Shown in pieces: positions 1-8,816 of a stretch of 64,000 bases of DNA; position 1 is the first letter of the stretch; each line of letters starts with the position of its first letter. The stretch is from Sphingobacterium thalpophilum. Lineage in GTDB: Bacteria; Bacteroidota; Bacteroidia; Sphingobacteriales; Sphingobacteriaceae. The notes beneath the pieces were generated by a model. That model worked only from the letters and a program-made list of their open reading frames with translations, did not search any database and was not told the origin of the DNA. Made by a program: the position numbers and the translations under genes. Where the stretch lies: positions 3,224,001-3,288,000 of the forward strand of contig NZ_CP151087.1 in the NCBI RefSeq assembly GCF_038396785.1, given 5' to 3'.

Positions 1-2086
1 TCCAGTCAAAGCTTAGTTCCTGACCAGCAACAACTGCAAATGGCCAAAATTTCACTCCGTCTTTATAACTCGGGCCACTATAGACATTAAATGGGCTATT
101 TAGCGATTTACTACCAAATACCTTATTGCCAACTTCTAGTGTCAGATGAATCTGATTGTGTTCCTTAGCAAAAGAGTCTTTGACATAAAGCTCGTAAGCC
201 AACGCGCTGGAGTTTTTCTGACCTTTCTCCTGTCTTGCCAGTAAAGTGGAATGACCTTTAGACCGCAATCCTGCGGCATCCTCTTTCGACCAAACATGAA
301 AATTATTAGGTAGCGGTTTCGATTTCGCTTCATCAATCGCATAAATCTGCTGATTCCGATCAAGGAAAGGCAAATCAACAGCATTCGCTCCCTCAGCTTT
401 CCGAAATATCGATGTCAAATCACCTGTAATGGCCCGGCGCCAAGAGCTGATATTCTCCTCTTTTACCTGCTTGCGCAACTTTTTCTCAAAGAAATGCTCC
501 ATAAACTGAATCGTCGATGTGATATCGCAAATCTCCGAATTGACCCAACCGCCTTTTGACCAAGGTGACGCCACAATCAAAGGTACGCGGTAACCGAGCC
601 CCACTGGGCCTTCCGTTGCATTATCTTTTTCTTCACCGTCGGCAAGCTCCTGTGCTAAACTCACATATTCACCGCTATAATCCAATTCCGGAGAGGTCTT
701 TCCTGAATGGCTATCTGCTGGATTAGGTGCTACAAAAGGAGGAATATGGTCAAAATAACCATCATTCTCATCATAGTTCAGAATAAAAATGGTTTTCTTC
801 CAGACTTCTGGATTCTCTGTCAGAATATTCAAAAGCTCTGATACATACCAAGCTCCATACATAGGGGCGCTCGGGTGATCTGAGAAGCTTTGTGGTGCTA
901 CAAGCCAAGACACTGCCGGTAACTTTCCAGATTTCACATCATGTCTAAATTGGTGTAAAACATCTCCCTTAGGAACAGTAATCTTTTCACCTTCATGTGT
1001 CACCACGCTTGTCTCGCGATAGAAAGAATCACCCTCGTTCGTCTGAAAAGCGCGTTCATGCAAGGCACGCTGTTCTTTAGGAAGCTGCTGAAAAGCATGA
1101 TCCGTAAGACGTGCCAAATGTTTTTGATAGCTATTCAGCTGCTCCTGCTTCTGCTTGAGTTTATTCTGTGTTTTTTGTACACTCTCGGTATTATTATTCG
1201 CTAGTGCTTTTTCAAGTTCTTGAATCTCCGCTGGTAATTCAGCAACACGTTTACGCATAAAATCAAGATGGCTTTTCTTGAATTCAATATGATATTGTGC
1301 AAACCATTCCAAATTGTTGTCTGTAAAATTTCCCAACAGATCCTCACCGTTTAAGCCACTTTCTATGCTGACTTCATTTTGGTAGACTTTCCAGGAGATC
1401 CCTGCTTCTTCCAAGCGTTCCGGAAAAGTCTTCCAATGTGCCCAACGGTTAAAATAGATATCTGAATTCCGCACCAATGGCTTCGCCCCTTTATGCGGCA
1501 CACAGGTTCCCGTCCAAAAGAAATGCCTATTGGTTGTTGTACCTGTAATAGACGAACAGAAGTGCTGGTCACAGATTGTAAAGGCATCAGCCAATGCATA
1601 ATAAAAAGGGATATCCTCCCGTGTATAATAACCCATTGTCAACGGAATCTCTCTCAAGACCTTTCCTCCTGGTCTTTTCGCTTCAATCCAGTTGTCGTGT
1701 TTTCCCTGATTACGGGCTGCCATTTGGTTTTCCCAGGAATGTGGTAAATTTCCGGTCCAGGCAGCGTTTGAGTTTTTGATATCCAGTCGGAACGGCGAAT
1801 AAGTCTTACCTGCAGCCGACGACTGCAACCATACGGGATTACCGCTAGGCAATTTAATCGCCCGTGGATCATTAAATCCCCTAACCCCGCGAAGGGTTCC
1901 AAAACTATGATCAAAAGAACGATTCTCTTGCATTAATAAGACAATATGTTCGGCATCTAAAAAGGTACTTCCTGTTATAGGTTCAATCGCCAATGCACGC
2001 TGTATGGCATCTGGCATAGCACTCTGTAAGCCAAAAACACCAGCTAACAATGAAGCTTTCTTGATAAAATCTCTTCTGCTATCCAT
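1..2086 (-). CDS. Phosphocholine-specific phospholipase C, 3' end beyond left edge
   Basis: Exported phospholipase of the bacterial phosphoesterase (PF04185) family, expected to split phosphatidylcholine or sphingomyelin outside the cytoplasm. The frame is open from ATG at 2086 to base 1, about 695 residues; the family is usually about 800 or more, so part of the C-terminal domains lies outside the window. The N-terminus MDSRRDFIKKASLLAG has a twin-arginine signal. The metal and nucleophile region HIVLLMQENRSFDHSFGT follows at about residue 45, and ILNYDENDGYFDHIPP and SDHPSAP occur in the second half, both typical of this family. The TAT signal suggests export after cytoplasmic folding. It is transcribed alone towards the left edge. 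Family assignment is secure; the exact lipid substrate is not shown by the sequence. Confidence 0.93.
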   Translation of the reverse strand, partial: MDSRRDFIKKASLLAGVFGLQSAMPDAIQRALAIEPITGSTFLDAEHIVLLMQENRSFDHSFGTLRGVRGFNDPRAIKLPSGNPVWLQSSAAGKTYSPFRLDIKNSNAAWTGNLPHSWENQMAARNQGKHDNWIEAKRPGGKVLREIPLTMGYYTREDIPFYYALADAFTICDQHFCSSITGTTTNRHFFWTGTCVPHKGAKPLVRNSDIYFNRWAHWKTFPERLEEAGISWKVYQNEVSIESGLNGEDLLGNFTDNNLEWFAQYHIEFKKSHLDFMRKRVAELPAEIQELEKALANNNTESVQKTQNKLKQKQEQLNSYQKHLARLTDHAFQQLPKEQRALHERAFQTNEGDSFYRETSVVTHEGEKITVPKGDVLHQFRHDVKSGKLPAVSWLVAPQSFSDHPSAPMYGAWYVSELLNILTENPEVWKKTIFILNYDENDGYFDHIPPFVAPNPADSHSGKTSPELDYSGEYVSLAQELADGEEKDNATEGPVGLGYRVPLIVASPWSKGGWVNSEICDITSTIQFMEHFFEKKLRKQVKEENISSWRRAITGDLTSIFRKAEGANAVDLPFLDRNQQIYAIDEAKSKPLPNNFHVWSKEDAAGLRSKGHSTLLARQEKGQKNSSALAYELYVKDSFAKEHNQIHLTLEVGNKVFGSKSLNSPFNVYSGPSYKDGVKFWPFAVVAGQELSFDW

Positions 2087-2175
2087 AAATAAATTTGTTA
2101 TCTCTCTACTAAATTCAATGGTCTGAGTCGAATATATCCATTCGCTGTCGTTTTTAATGTAACGTTTTTAATAAA

Positions 2176-2211
2176 AATCCCCGCAAACGATTGAACTCAT
2201 GTACGGGGATT
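2176..2211. terminator. Bidirectional hairpin terminator candidate
   Basis: AATCCCCG at 2176-2183 pairs with CGGGGATT at 2204-2211. A run of eight T follows on the plus strand and an A/T-rich run precedes it. It lies upstream of the phospholipase gene and just past the SusD remnant, which reads leftwards into it, so it most likely ended that transcription unit. Confidence 0.7.
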
Positions 2212-2228
2212 GTTTTTTTTCGAAGGAC

Positions 2229-2450
2229 TTATTTCAAAAGCCACATCAATTGGTTGATCTCATCATTGCCTTTATATTGGCGTTGCATTGCCTCGTCCAA
2301 ATTTGCAGAATTATAATTGTTCTCTAATGATGGGTAACGCCACCGCATCGGTATTTTATCCGGAGCATTCTTCATCACATATAATTGATCATACAAGTTT
2401 AGTGAGAATTTTTTAAAATATGCCCATGAAATACGTAGGATGTGTGGCAT
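2229..2450 (-). pseudogene. SusD/RagB-like C-terminal remnant
   Basis: A 73-codon open frame matches only the last part of a SusD-like outer-membrane lipoprotein. The stretch IPMRWRYPSLENNYNSANL followed by IARQ-like and QLMWLLK-like residues is the usual SusD C-terminus (normally a PVRWxYPxxE motif, then a GGDxxxTxLWW-type ending). SusD proteins are about 450-550 residues and begin with a lipobox; neither the signal peptide nor the TPR body is present, and no SusC partner lies nearby. It is read as a deletion relic of a glycan-uptake operon. The assignment rests on motif recognition only. Confidence 0.6.
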
Positions 2451-2594
2451 GTAAGCTCAAGCAATATAAGTGGTAACAATTTAATTATAATGAATTTATA
2501 TTAAATTAACACTAGTATCATGGGGTTTTCGATCAACAAAATAATAGCCAGAAGACCGCGCAATCTTATACAACAAAGAATAGCCTGACTTAAA

Positions 2595-2643
2595 TACATA
2601 AAAAAGTTCCATTGCAGGTAGACAATGGAACTTTTTATGTATT
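2595..2643. terminator. Strong bidirectional hairpin
   Basis: A near-perfect inverted repeat pairs AAAAAAGTTCCATTG (ends 2614) with CAATGGAACTTTTT (starts 2623) around an 8-base loop. Both sides end in A/T runs. It lies just past the stop of the minus-strand gene at 2672 and should end its transcript. Confidence 0.85.
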
Positions 2644-2671
2644 CCTATAGTTCTTTAGTCGACTACACAAG

Positions 2672-4255
2672 TTATTTTAACAACGGAAATGGTCCCAAAA
2701 AATAAGTTCCTCGCTTATAGAAACGGAGAAAGAAATCAAGCACCGCATCGTTCACTGGAAAGAAGAACTGCTTATCCACCTCCGCCTTAAATAGATTAAC
2801 ATAGTACTTCGGCAACTCACTTGGGAAGAAATCTTCAACCAAAAGATTCAAAAAATACCGTGCATAAGGTACCTCACTTTGATCATCTTTCTGTACAAAG
2901 TTGTTATTCTTTAATGGAAAAAATTCCGCTATACCGCCAAAAACTTCTAAACCCGTTTTTGGATTAAAGAATACCGTAACTTGGGCATCTTCCGTAAGAT
3001 CCAAATTTGATTCTGGAAGTGGAGATTCTTCTTTGCTCGGGTATTTTTGTTGATACTTCTTAAAGAAATCTGTTGCAAACTCCTTCACTTCTTTTCCTTC
3101 CATAAACGCAACAGCCGCCTTATGTTCTGACTGGAACAATTTGCCCATATCTTTCAGCTGCTTTTCCGTTTTCTTCAAACTCTTATCCTTACCATTCAAG
3201 GCCTCAATGCGATAAGTCATCTCATACTGCTCCGGTAAATCAAAATTTACCTCATCGGTATTCACAACGGTCATGATTCCAGAGAGATTCCAAGCATCTT
3301 TCCATGGCACAATTTCCATATAGAAAGATAAGGTTTCCGTAGGTTCAACAAATTGCTGTATAGAGTCCTTAAAGATTTTAAATGCTGTCTTTGTACCGAT
3401 ATGTTTTACATGCACATAAAGCTCGTCCGCTTTTACATATTCAAAAAAACTATTAATACGATTACCTAAAGTTTTGACAATACCATATAGCGCATGTTCT
3501 TTGCCAACCACCTCAGCTACAAATTCAGATGCCTTCAATGCAAACAGATGCAGTCTGTAATTATTGAAATGGTTATCTCGAACGCGATAGATCATCTGTT
3601 GTAACTGATTCTGATCGTGTTGATATCGCCCTATCTCCGCAACTTGCATCAAATGATTGAGATTGGTGTTATATTCACCCGCTGTCAGGTAATTTGTGGC
3701 AACAAGCTTTTCAATAAAATTACGGACTTCAAAATAGTTCGCCCCTTCGTCCAAAACATATTCTAGTTTTAACTTTTCATTTTCAGGAGCAACTTCATAA
3801 TGTTCTTCCAAGATTGAATAGGCCAAATCTGTAACCAATTGGATCAAACGACCACGGGGATCAATAAATAAATGTGGATTACGTTCACTGAAAAATAACC
3901 AGGTCAATACAGCTATATCTTCACTATTAATATCCTCAGCATAATAATCCGTTAGGTCATTATCATTATAAAAAGGCAAAAGTTGATTGTATAGTTCTGT
4001 ATGGATCGTTCTAAAAGCAGCAAAAATTCCTGTTTTCGCAATAACGTCTTCTAAGTAACACGTTAGATAGATACTCAATGTCTTTAAAGCATCGGTATGG
4101 ATGAGATCATTTGTCTCTTGCTCCTCAAACCATAGTGTAGATAAACTATCATTGATTTCATTTGCAACGCGTAAGTAATAACTATCTATTTCGTTTGTTT
4201 TTTGATAAGTATGGTGTGCTATCCAGTCTTGAATAAAAATTCTGTTTCCTCTCAT
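2672..4255 (-). CDS. Uncharacterised cytoplasmic protein, about 527 residues
   Basis: I do not recognise a family. The frame is open from 4363, but I prefer ATG at 4255 (MRGNRIFIQDW...), because the extra 36 upstream residues read like untranslated sequence and a TACTTTTG box of the Bacteroidota -7 type lies at 4280-4273, between the two possible starts. The protein has no signal peptide or clear membrane segment. It is rich in Glu, Asn, Phe and Tyr, has several long helical-looking stretches, and contains a charged KKTEKQLKDMGK segment near the middle. It stands alone between the CpsB-like phosphatase gene and a strong terminator. A soluble housekeeping or stress role is possible, but nothing in the sequence decides this. 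Confidence 0.75.
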   Translation of the reverse strand: MRGNRIFIQDWIAHHTYQKTNEIDSYYLRVANEINDSLSTLWFEEQETNDLIHTDALKTLSIYLTCYLEDVIAKTGIFAAFRTIHTELYNQLLPFYNDNDLTDYYAEDINSEDIAVLTWLFFSERNPHLFIDPRGRLIQLVTDLAYSILEEHYEVAPENEKLKLEYVLDEGANYFEVRNFIEKLVATNYLTAGEYNTNLNHLMQVAEIGRYQHDQNQLQQMIYRVRDNHFNNYRLHLFALKASEFVAEVVGKEHALYGIVKTLGNRINSFFEYVKADELYVHVKHIGTKTAFKIFKDSIQQFVEPTETLSFYMEIVPWKDAWNLSGIMTVVNTDEVNFDLPEQYEMTYRIEALNGKDKSLKKTEKQLKDMGKLFQSEHKAAVAFMEGKEVKEFATDFFKKYQQKYPSKEESPLPESNLDLTEDAQVTVFFNPKTGLEVFGGIAEFFPLKNNNFVQKDDQSEVPYARYFLNLLVEDFFPSELPKYYVNLFKAEVDKQFFFPVNDAVLDFFLRFYKRGTYFLGPFPLLK

Positions 4256-4417
4256 ATGAAAAATGCTAAAACCAAAAGTAGCCAAATTTTCGAAATATCC
4301 ATACGGGCAAAACACAAGATAGCAGAAATAGGACTCACTATTCGCCACTTTTCTTAACAACAAAATATATTAAGACGAATTAGACTAATTATTTTAGGAA
4401 TAATAACTTCAAAACTA

Positions 4418-5215
4418 CTAACCAGCAACGTTCACACTATCAAGTGTTAAGTGATCTTGAAGCGACGAGTTAATTATATTACAAGTTTTAAGTAAATCTC
4501 TAACAGGATATTTTGCAACGACCTCTTCCAATGCAACTAGATGGCGTTGGTGATGAGTATCTGTTCCGACAAAATCATACATACCCGATTTGATCATGGT
4601 TAATGCAGCAGATTTAACTTCAACACCGTAATAACGACTTATCGATAACAAATTTAATTGTAGCATACATCCTGCATCCTTAATCTGCTTATACATATTA
4701 AAATTATAATGATAATAGTTATAACGCTCCGGGTGAGCTAAAATTGGTTTATATCCCAAATTCTGAATATCAAGGATAGTTTTAAATAACGCTCTAGACT
4801 CTTGAAGATATGACATTTCAATAAGCACATAACCGCCCGGCATTACACACAACTCATTTGAACCGATTAATTTCTCAATCCCATCATCTACCATATGTTC
4901 AGCAGCATGAAATATCTCTGGAGAATTTGGTATCTTTTTCAATTCTTTGACCAACAAATCCTTTGATTTTTCAATTGTACTCAAAGTGTTAGGATGAACA
5001 CCTTCTATTATATGCGGCGTACAGATAAATTTATCAAATCCCATTCTGTTTAAGCCTTTAATTAACTCTATCGACTGATCAACAGATTGACTTCCATCAT
5101 CAATTCCTGGTAAAATATGGTTATGCATATCGACCTCTAGAAAGGCTAATTTTCCTACAACCTTTATCTTTGAATCCTTTTTCTTGCCCGTAAACAATTT
5201 TGACAATATCCCCAT
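4418..5215 (-). CDS. CpsB/YwqE-type tyrosine-protein phosphatase (PHP domain)
   Basis: A PHP-fold metal-dependent phosphatase of 265 residues, of the family that removes phosphate from the Tyr cluster of Wzc-type kinases and so tunes capsule or exopolysaccharide output. Metal-binding motifs are visible in order: VDMHNHILPGIDDG near residue 28, CTPH near 65, HAAEH near 103, LAHPERY near 157 and VGTDTHHQRH near 215. It follows the Wzc-like kinase gene on the same strand, but a terminator (5475-5508) and its own TATATTTG box (5263-5256) suggest a separate transcript. A shortened paralogue is at 44058-44768 and a C-terminal remnant at 51337-51558. The family is certain; the kinase partner is inferred from context. 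Confidence 0.92.
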   Translation of the reverse strand: MGILSKLFTGKKKDSKIKVVGKLAFLEVDMHNHILPGIDDGSQSVDQSIELIKGLNRMGFDKFICTPHIIEGVHPNTLSTIEKSKDLLVKELKKIPNSPEIFHAAEHMVDDGIEKLIGSNELCVMPGGYVLIEMSYLQESRALFKTILDIQNLGYKPILAHPERYNYYHYNFNMYKQIKDAGCMLQLNLLSISRYYGVEVKSAALTMIKSGMYDFVGTDTHHQRHLVALEEVVAKYPVRDLLKTCNIINSSLQDHLTLDSVNVAG

Positions 5216-5255
5216 ATACTAATCAAATAATTTTAAAGTAATTTAATAGAAACTA

Positions 5256-5263
5256 CAAATATA
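5256..5263 (-). promoter_or_regulatory. -7 box for the CpsB-like gene
   Basis: TATATTTG on the minus strand fits the Bacteroidota TAnnTTTG element and lies about 40 bases before the ATG at 5215. I see no good TTG at the expected distance upstream, so this is a partial match. Confidence 0.5.
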
Positions 5264-5474
5264 ACGGAAAACATAAACAAAACGCTACAGTTAAACATAA
5301 TTTATTTAAAAAACCAATTCCTTTCTATAGAAAAAACTAAATTAATAGTTGTAACTAATTTTTGTAAAAGCTCAAAATATTACATTATAACCTTTTATTT
5401 ACAGTTTATGCAGAAATGCTTTGAAACTGCTTTTCAAAAAAACTCCAAATTAATACAGCAAAAAGAGTACCAAC

Positions 5475-5508
5475 AAAAAAGCACCAATACTAAATATTGA
5501 TGCCTTTT
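5475..5508 (-). terminator. Intrinsic terminator after the Wzc-like gene
   Basis: Read on the minus strand, AAAGGCATCAATA pairs with TATTGGTGCTTTT (with wobble pairs) around a five-base loop, and a run of six T follows. It lies 29 bases past the stop of the kinase gene, so it separates the kinase transcript from the downstream phosphatase gene. Confidence 0.75.
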
Positions 5509-5536
5509 AATAATTGATATAATATCTGATAACTAG

Positions 5537-7939
5537 CTACTTTTTAGCAGATTTAAATAAATTTCGAAGAAAGTCGAATCTTCTACTACTCTTATCTTCT
5601 CTCTCACCATAACCATAACCGTAGCCATAGCCATAGCCATAACCTCTGGCAAAATCGACATCATTAATTACAAAAGCCATATTTTTCAATTTACTTTGTT
5701 GATAAAGCTCTTTAGGCACTTGTAACAATCTTTTATCGAGATAATTTGCTCGTGACACATAAATAGTTAAGTCGGCATTATGGGCAATTAATACAGTATC
5801 AGTCACTAAGCTCACGGGAGCCGTATCAACCAAAACATAGTCATAATTTCTACGTCCGTACTCAATAACGTCGTCAAAATGACCGTTCATTAAAAGTTCC
5901 GCGGGATTTGGAGCGACATAACCCGAATAAATAATATCAAAATTGTAATTCCCAGGTTTCTTTATTACGATATTATCAAGTTCCATGTCGGGATTAATCA
6001 TATACTGCGTGATACCTATATTGGTGTGTTGAAGGTGTGCAAGTCCCAAATAATCCAAAACTTTAGGACTTCGGATATCTGCACCTATCAGAAGTACCTT
6101 TTTCCCAGACATGGCAAGAATTTTCGCTAGATTAGTTGACACAAACGACTTCCCTTCTCCAGACGTTGTTGAAGTAATAAAAATAACTTTCGAATCATTT
6201 TTATTAGGTCCCAACATGAAGGACATATTTGTACGGAGTATTCGAAAAGCCTCAGCTAATGAAGAACGATCATTCTCCTGGATGATAGGATGGTCACTTC
6301 TAGGAATCTCTCCCAATATAGGAGCTTTTATAAGATCTTCAATATCCTTCCTAGACTGAATTTTGTTATCCAATAAAAACTTTAAATATAATATACCAAA
6401 TGGCAAGATCACCCCAACAATTAAAGCTCCTAACAACACAATACTTTTCTTAGGAGATACTGGAATATTGGAGCCAAAGGCTTCATCAATAATCTTTAAA
6501 TTGTCCGGTGTTGCTGCGGCCTTGATCTCATTCTCTTCTCTTTTTTGTAATAAAAAAAGATAAAGAGATTCGACAATCTGCTGCTCTCTTGAAATATCTT
6601 TAAATCCACGTTCTTGTTTAGGAAGATTACTCAATTTACCTTGTAACTCCGATTTCTTAGCTTGGGCAGAATTTAGGGCTAATTGTGTAACGTTTCGGTA
6701 ATTATTTAATGACTTTATCACATTGTTATTCAAGACTCTAATATTATCATTGATATTTTTAATGACAGGATTATCAATAGTAGAAGACTTCAATAAACCA
6801 TCTCTTTCTAATACCATCTTATTATACTCAGCAATTGTCTTTTCAATTGAAAGATCCTGAAGGCCGATATTTGTAGGCAAAAGTTCGGTATTGTTGGATT
6901 GCACATATTGCTTCATATAATCAACCAACTGAAGCTGAGTTCTTTGTTCTACAACTTTCTTATCTGATTCTGAAGCATTTTCAAGAAAAAGCTTCGCTTC
7001 AGATTCAACATCAATTAGACGATTCCCTTCTTTAAAACTTTCAGCTTTACTATCGACATGAGACAAATCCCCAGAAATTTTATCGAGTCGCTCGTTGATA
7101 AATTTAGACGTAGCCTTAGTAAGTTTATCTTTATCTTGAGTAAGATCTATATTATATTGATTAATTAATTCATTAATAATTTTAGAAGCCTGTAAGACTG
7201 AGGCAGAAGTAGTTGAAAAATTAATAATATAGGATTGCTTTTCTTGATTAGGAGTCACATTTATATCCTTCACTAAATTCTCTAATGCATTCAACCTAGG
7301 AAGAACTGTAATGTTTATACTTTTATTAATAAAAGACTGAATAATTGGAGTTTGAGGCAAAAGAATAATCTCACCTAAACTTGACTTAACTTTTGTTCCA
7401 AGAAGAATCTCTTTTGTATTCTTTCCAAATTCATCTTCGAGAATTACTTTTGTGGGAGAGAGTATATCAACACGAAATCGTCCTTTTATTGTATCTTGGT
7501 AAGATATATTTGAATTTACCAAAAAGAGGCGAATTGGGGATTCTTGTTGTGCTAACATTTCTTTCTTAAATCTACCTTCAGAATAAGAAATGTTCAAATT
7601 CAGCGTATCGACAACTTTTCCCGCCAATCTTCTAGATTTAAGAACATCAATCTGATCCATTACTTTAGCCGTATTACCAGCACTACCAGTGATAGATGCG
7701 AGATCCGCTAGGCCAGCCAACTCACCTTTACCTTCATTTTCATTTGGCAGCAGTATTTTAGCATCTACTTTATATTGCTTAGTTGCAAATTTAAGATAAA
7801 GAAATGCACTAAATAATACGATTGAAATAGACAAAACAAACCATTTCCAATAGTAAAAATATTGCTCAAAAAGGGCTTTTATATTTATTTGCTGGTCTTC
7901 TTGTGAATCAGAACTCAATTGCGATAAATTATCAGGCAT
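5537..7939 (-). CDS. Wzc-like polysaccharide co-polymerase and tyrosine autokinase
   Basis: An 800-residue inner-membrane protein that combines a Wzz-type chain-length domain with a bacterial tyrosine kinase. A first membrane segment is near residues 35-55 (WFVLSISIVLFSAFLYL) and the second near 500-520, with a long coiled-coil periplasmic part between them. The cytoplasmic kinase shows Walker A TSTTSGEGKS near residue 590, an A' motif VLLIGADIRSP near 615, and Walker B VLVDTAP near 700. The tail has the Tyr-rich cluster GYGYGYGYGYGYG near 766-779, the usual autophosphorylation site. The A' motif has Gly-Ala-Asp instead of the common Asp-Ala-Asp. It sits directly after the Wza-like gene (19-base gap). 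Family and role in exopolysaccharide export are secure; the polymer is unknown. Confidence 0.95.
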   Translation of the reverse strand: MPDNLSQLSSDSQEDQQINIKALFEQYFYYWKWFVLSISIVLFSAFLYLKFATKQYKVDAKILLPNENEGKGELAGLADLASITGSAGNTAKVMDQIDVLKSRRLAGKVVDTLNLNISYSEGRFKKEMLAQQESPIRLFLVNSNISYQDTIKGRFRVDILSPTKVILEDEFGKNTKEILLGTKVKSSLGEIILLPQTPIIQSFINKSINITVLPRLNALENLVKDINVTPNQEKQSYIINFSTTSASVLQASKIINELINQYNIDLTQDKDKLTKATSKFINERLDKISGDLSHVDSKAESFKEGNRLIDVESEAKLFLENASESDKKVVEQRTQLQLVDYMKQYVQSNNTELLPTNIGLQDLSIEKTIAEYNKMVLERDGLLKSSTIDNPVIKNINDNIRVLNNNVIKSLNNYRNVTQLALNSAQAKKSELQGKLSNLPKQERGFKDISREQQIVESLYLFLLQKREENEIKAAATPDNLKIIDEAFGSNIPVSPKKSIVLLGALIVGVILPFGILYLKFLLDNKIQSRKDIEDLIKAPILGEIPRSDHPIIQENDRSSLAEAFRILRTNMSFMLGPNKNDSKVIFITSTTSGEGKSFVSTNLAKILAMSGKKVLLIGADIRSPKVLDYLGLAHLQHTNIGITQYMINPDMELDNIVIKKPGNYNFDIIYSGYVAPNPAELLMNGHFDDVIEYGRRNYDYVLVDTAPVSLVTDTVLIAHNADLTIYVSRANYLDKRLLQVPKELYQQSKLKNMAFVINDVDFARGYGYGYGYGYGYGEREDKSSRRFDFLRNLFKSAKK

Positions 7940-7957
7940 AATAAAATTTGTAAATTT

Positions 7958-8743
7958 TTAACGTACAATAACAGAAATAACAGTGATAATCAAACCAACT
8001 ACTGAGATCAACACATTCGTATTCTGACCATAATTAGCATTTCGAATTTGAGATTTATTTGGTTCAACATACACAACATCATTTTGTGCTAAATAATAAA
8101 AAGGGGAATTTAAAGCACCTTGTTTAGAAAGATCCACTCGATTAACCGTTTTTTGTCCATTTACCTCTCGTATGACCAAGACGTTATTTCTTACCCCTTT
8201 CATCGTCATATCTCCAGCCATACCTAAGGCCTCAAGCAATGTTATACGCTCATTTTGTAATGGAAATGAGCCCGGACGAGCCACCTCCCCAATCACCGTC
8301 ACTTTGAAATTATTGAATGACATATTAACCCCTGGATCAACAATATATTTCTTTAATTCTCCCCGCAATTTATCCATCGCTTCCATTCTTGTCAAACCCT
8401 CCAAACGAATCTTACCTATTACAGGGAAATCAATCATACCCATTTGGTCGACGGTGTAAGTTGGCTTCATTGCCAAATCGGTACTAGTAGCACCATTCAT
8501 TTGATAGGGGCTAACTTGATTAAATGGCATAGCAGCTTTCAAATCAGCAGCAGAAACAGTTATTGATAAAATATCATTAGGTTGTATACGTGGAATGTAT
8601 TTTTCGTAATCATTAACAATATTTGTCGAGTCGGATTGGAGGTATATTATACTTTTTCGAGAGCCACATGATGTTAGCCCTAAAACTATGCTTGTTAGCA
8701 ATAATAATTGAAAATAATGTTTAAACTTAAAATAAGTATGCAT
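7958..8743 (-). CDS. Wza-like polysaccharide export outer-membrane lipoprotein
   Basis: A 261-residue lipoprotein of the Poly_export/SLBB family. The signal peptide ends in the lipobox LTSC (Cys about residue 26). The polysaccharide-export domain begins at about residue 50 with YIPRIQPNDILSITV, and an SLBB-type segment follows (VTVIGEVARPGSFPL, then ITLLEALGMAG). A hydrophobic stretch at the very end (LISVVGLIITVISVIV) is the expected C-terminal membrane helix. It lies between the FlaA1-like gene (73-base gap) and the Wzc-like gene, which fits an export channel working with that kinase. Assignment is firm. Confidence 0.94.
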   Translation of the reverse strand: MHTYFKFKHYFQLLLLTSIVLGLTSCGSRKSIIYLQSDSTNIVNDYEKYIPRIQPNDILSITVSAADLKAAMPFNQVSPYQMNGATSTDLAMKPTYTVDQMGMIDFPVIGKIRLEGLTRMEAMDKLRGELKKYIVDPGVNMSFNNFKVTVIGEVARPGSFPLQNERITLLEALGMAGDMTMKGVRNNVLVIREVNGQKTVNRVDLSKQGALNSPFYYLAQNDVVYVEPNKSQIRNANYGQNTNVLISVVGLIITVISVIVR

Positions 8744-8816
8744 GAATGAAGTATTATTTGTATAATTCGTGGTAAAAATATCATTTTTTTATTGAATAAT
8801 CATCTCAAGATTACAA

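Larger units (their letters stand above)
5216..5536. other. AT-rich intergenic region
   Basis: About 320 bases without an open frame. It holds the promoter box of the phosphatase gene at one end and the terminator of the kinase gene at the other. I see nothing else. Confidence 0.7.

Noticed and set aside
5606-5645. Short tandem repeat (CCATAG-type) as a slippage-based phase switch
   Set aside because: It encodes the Tyr-rich tail of the Wzc-like kinase. The six-base unit keeps the frame, so it can vary tail length but not switch the gene off.
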